From Sphaerisporangium corydalis (GTDB taxonomy: Bacteria > Actinomycetota > Actinomycetes > Streptosporangiales > Streptosporangiaceae), in assembly GCF_025506355.1 (NCBI RefSeq), contig NZ_JANZYP010000003.1, forward strand, positions 208,018-272,017: a stretch of 64,000 bases of DNA, given 5' to 3'. Numbering within the stretch: the stretch's first letter is position 1; each line of letters opens with the position of its first letter. The notes beneath the pieces are model-generated. The model made no database searches. It worked only from the letters and a program-made list of their open reading frames with translations, and was not told where the DNA came from. The position numbers were made by a program, and so were the translations under genes. Below, one piece after another: positions 62,440 to 64,000 of this stretch.

Positions 62440-62694
62440 TCACGTTCCCGGGCTGACCAGGCCTGACTCGTAGGCCAGCACCACGAGCTGCGCGCGGTCC
62501 AGCAGCCCGAGCCGGGCGAGGACGGAGGAGAGCGTGGCGGACACGGTCTCCTCCGGCAGGTCCAGCGTCCCGGCGATCCGCCGTCGGTCAGGCCGCGCCA
62601 CCAGCTTCACCAGGTCGAGGACGGGGACGGGGGTCACGCGTGGCGAGGACGGGGACTGAGTAAGGCGGAGTGGGCTTGGGACGAGATCGGGCAC
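62440..62694 (-). pseudogene. Remnant of a NarL-type response regulator (HTH end only)
   Basis: The last ~54 codons read RRRIAGTLDLPEETVSATLS, then LLDRAQLVVLAYESGLVSPG, the same as the end of NarL/LiaR-type regulators (compare the regulator at 56.0 kb, which ends RVQLVVLAYESAMVIPG). The receiver domain is absent; the 5' part of this frame is repetitive Pro/Arg sequence without a ribosome site. The HTH itself has lost the usual Glu-Arg-Glu start. I read it as a decayed gene. Confidence 0.65.
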
Positions 62695-62730
62695 GGGTAG
62701 CGGTCAGGCGGGGGCGGGAGTGGGGCGGTG

Positions 62731-63936
62731 TCAGGCGGGGGCGCTGCGGCGGCGGATGGCGGGGGCGACCGCGAGTTGCCCCAGCGCGGCCAGCAGTCCC
62801 AGGGCGCCCACCGTCGTCCACAACGTGACCTGGCCGGCGGCCAGCAGGCGAGTGCCGACAAGAGGAGCCAGGAGGCCACCCGCGGACCAGGCGAAACCGT
62901 ACAGCCCGCTGTACCGGCCGCGCAGGTGCGCCGGGGCGAGCGTGGCGACGACGGCCCCCGCCATGCCCGCCGTCGCCACCTCCCCCAACGTCCAGACCGC
63001 GACCGTCATCGCGTACCCGGCCGTCGTGGACACCAGCGCCGTGAGCGCGAACCCGGCCCCGACGATGGCCATGCCCGCCGCCATGACGGTGCTCGGGTCG
63101 CGCGCGGCCAGCCAGTTGCCCACCAGCGGCTGCACGATGACGATCAGCACCCCGTTGACGCAGATCGCCAGCCCGTAAGCGCTGGTCGGCAACCCTCGGC
63201 CGGTGATCGCCAGCGGCAGCGTCGTGTACGCCTGAAGGTAGACGAACGTGTACAGAAAGGTGATCAGCACGTAGACGATCATCAGCCGGTCCCGCAGCAC
63301 CTCACGGAAGCCGCCCGCCTCGTGGGTCCGTTCCGGCCGCGTCTCGGGCACCGCGCGCCACACCAGGTAGCCGAAGATCACCGAGGTCACCGCGTCGATC
63401 CAGAACAACCAGAGGAAACCGCCCTGGGCCAGCCAGCCACCGGCGATCATGGCCACGGCGAAACCGAGGTTGATCGCCCAGAACAGCAGGCCGAACGCGC
63501 GGGGCCGGTCGTGCGGCGGGATCAGGTCGGCCACCAGAGCCTGCGAGGCCGGCCGGTACGCGTCCACCACCAGTCCGAGCACCGCCATCGCACCGATGAT
63601 CGCGGGCAGCGAGGTGCTGTACCCGAGGAAGATCATGGTGGCGGCGGTCGCGACCATCCCGCCCGACAGGGTCGCGCGGCGGCCCAGGTGATCGGCCAGC
63701 CAGCCCGCCACGAGCTGCGACATCAGCGACCCCACCCCGAGCACCGCCATGACCGCGCCGGTCGCCGCGAGCGACATGCCCCGCGACTGCGTCAGGTAGA
63801 CCCCGATGAAGGGCTCCACCATCGTGCCCAGCCTGTTGACGAACGTCCCCCCCAAAAGCACCCAGAACGCCCGGGGAAACCCCCCGACCCTCGCCTGGAG
63901 CAGCGAAGCCTTACCACCGGCCGCAGTACTAGTCAC
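62731..63936 (-). CDS. MFS transporter, 12-TM type
   Basis: 401 residues. AFWVLLGGTFVNRLGTMVEPFIG at the N-terminus, motif A in GWLADHLGRRATLSGG, and GRYSGLYGFAWSAGGLLAPLVG. Twelve TM helices expected. It belongs to the MdtH/YfcJ-like drug efflux group of the MFS, and has no obvious regulator nearby. The GTG at 63936 follows AAGGGTTGGGGG; longer in-frame starts exist up to 63987 but add repetitive sequence. Confidence 0.85.
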   Translation of the reverse strand: MTSTAAGGKASLLQARVGGFPRAFWVLLGGTFVNRLGTMVEPFIGVYLTQSRGMSLAATGAVMAVLGVGSLMSQLVAGWLADHLGRRATLSGGMVATAATMIFLGYSTSLPAIIGAMAVLGLVVDAYRPASQALVADLIPPHDRPRAFGLLFWAINLGFAVAMIAGGWLAQGGFLWLFWIDAVTSVIFGYLVWRAVPETRPERTHEAGGFREVLRDRLMIVYVLITFLYTFVYLQAYTTLPLAITGRGLPTSAYGLAICVNGVLIVIVQPLVGNWLAARDPSTVMAAGMAIVGAGFALTALVSTTAGYAMTVAVWTLGEVATAGMAGAVVATLAPAHLRGRYSGLYGFAWSAGGLLAPLVGTRLLAAGQVTLWTTVGALGLLAALGQLAVAPAIRRRSAPA

Positions 63937-64000
63937 CCCCCAACCCTTGGCCACCCCCTCCACCCCACGCCAATCCTTTAGCCCCAACTAAATCCCTCCC

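Overview
The window is high-GC DNA with dense, strongly GC3-biased genes, many GTG/TTG starts and 4-bp start/stop overlaps. The content points to a filamentous actinomycete: an F420-dependent NADP reductase, a mycothiol-type DinB/maleylpyruvate isomerase fold protein, a DUF397 plus HTH-DUF5753 pair, DUF3105/DUF305, a DUF6421 gene, cytochrome bd and many LuxR-type two-component systems. The repertoire fits Streptosporangiaceae or a close relative (inference only). No rRNA, tRNA, transposase, integrase, CRISPR array or secondary-metabolite core enzyme was seen.

Layout, left to right. 1-2.8 kb: hydantoinase/oxoprolinase B (cut by the window edge) and A. 3-6.2 kb: a translationally coupled pair of a Ser/Thr kinase and a secreted, catalytically dead trypsin-like protein with a TM helix and zinc ribbon. 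6.7-10.5 kb: a three-gene operon (DUF6421-like, SDR, threonine aldolase) joined by GTGA overlaps. 10.5-14.6 kb: DUF305, DUF3105, alanine dehydrogenase and an excalibur-domain membrane protein. 14.8-18 kb: an orphan xanthine dehydrogenase PucD beside a PucR-type regulator that lacks its N-terminal half. 18-19.5 kb: a TPR-type XRE regulator divergent from a previously uncalled 44-codon secreted peptide gene; this is the best candidate for a new signalling system. 19.7-23.2 kb: copper/cytochrome-oxidase genes (CopC, CopD-CtaG fusion) and a lone HATPase domain. 23.5-28.4 kb: a very large membrane protein with a periplasmic amino-acid-binding-like domain, a GNAT, and the DUF397/HTH pair. 29-31.2 kb: a GAF-LuxR regulator and an unknown membrane protein whose 3' end holds a G15 tract. 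31.2-38.6 kb: a ThDP enzyme, HK/RR pair, DedA, and two exported proteins. 38.6-46.7 kb: housekeeping and amino-acid metabolism (map, npdG, ROK kinase, PLP sulfur enzyme, ArsR, threonine dehydratase, panB). 47-64 kb: two DHA2 exporters each with a TetR partner, two more HK/RR pairs, cytochrome bd, an FAD monooxygenase, NAD synthetase, an RR remnant and a third MFS protein.

Two themes run through the region. First, regulation is local: each exporter has an adjacent TetR, and several promoters carry clear palindromes (twin 15-bp operators before the 60.9-kb exporter, an inverted repeat abutting the ArsR start, an inverted repeat before the HTH-DUF5753 gene). Second, short GC-rich tandem repeats are unusually common, both between genes (28-, 21- and 23-bp units) and in frame inside unrelated proteins (36-bp units in CopD, CydB and DUF3105; 30-bp units in a histidine kinase). 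Several appear to have reshaped gene ends or linkers.
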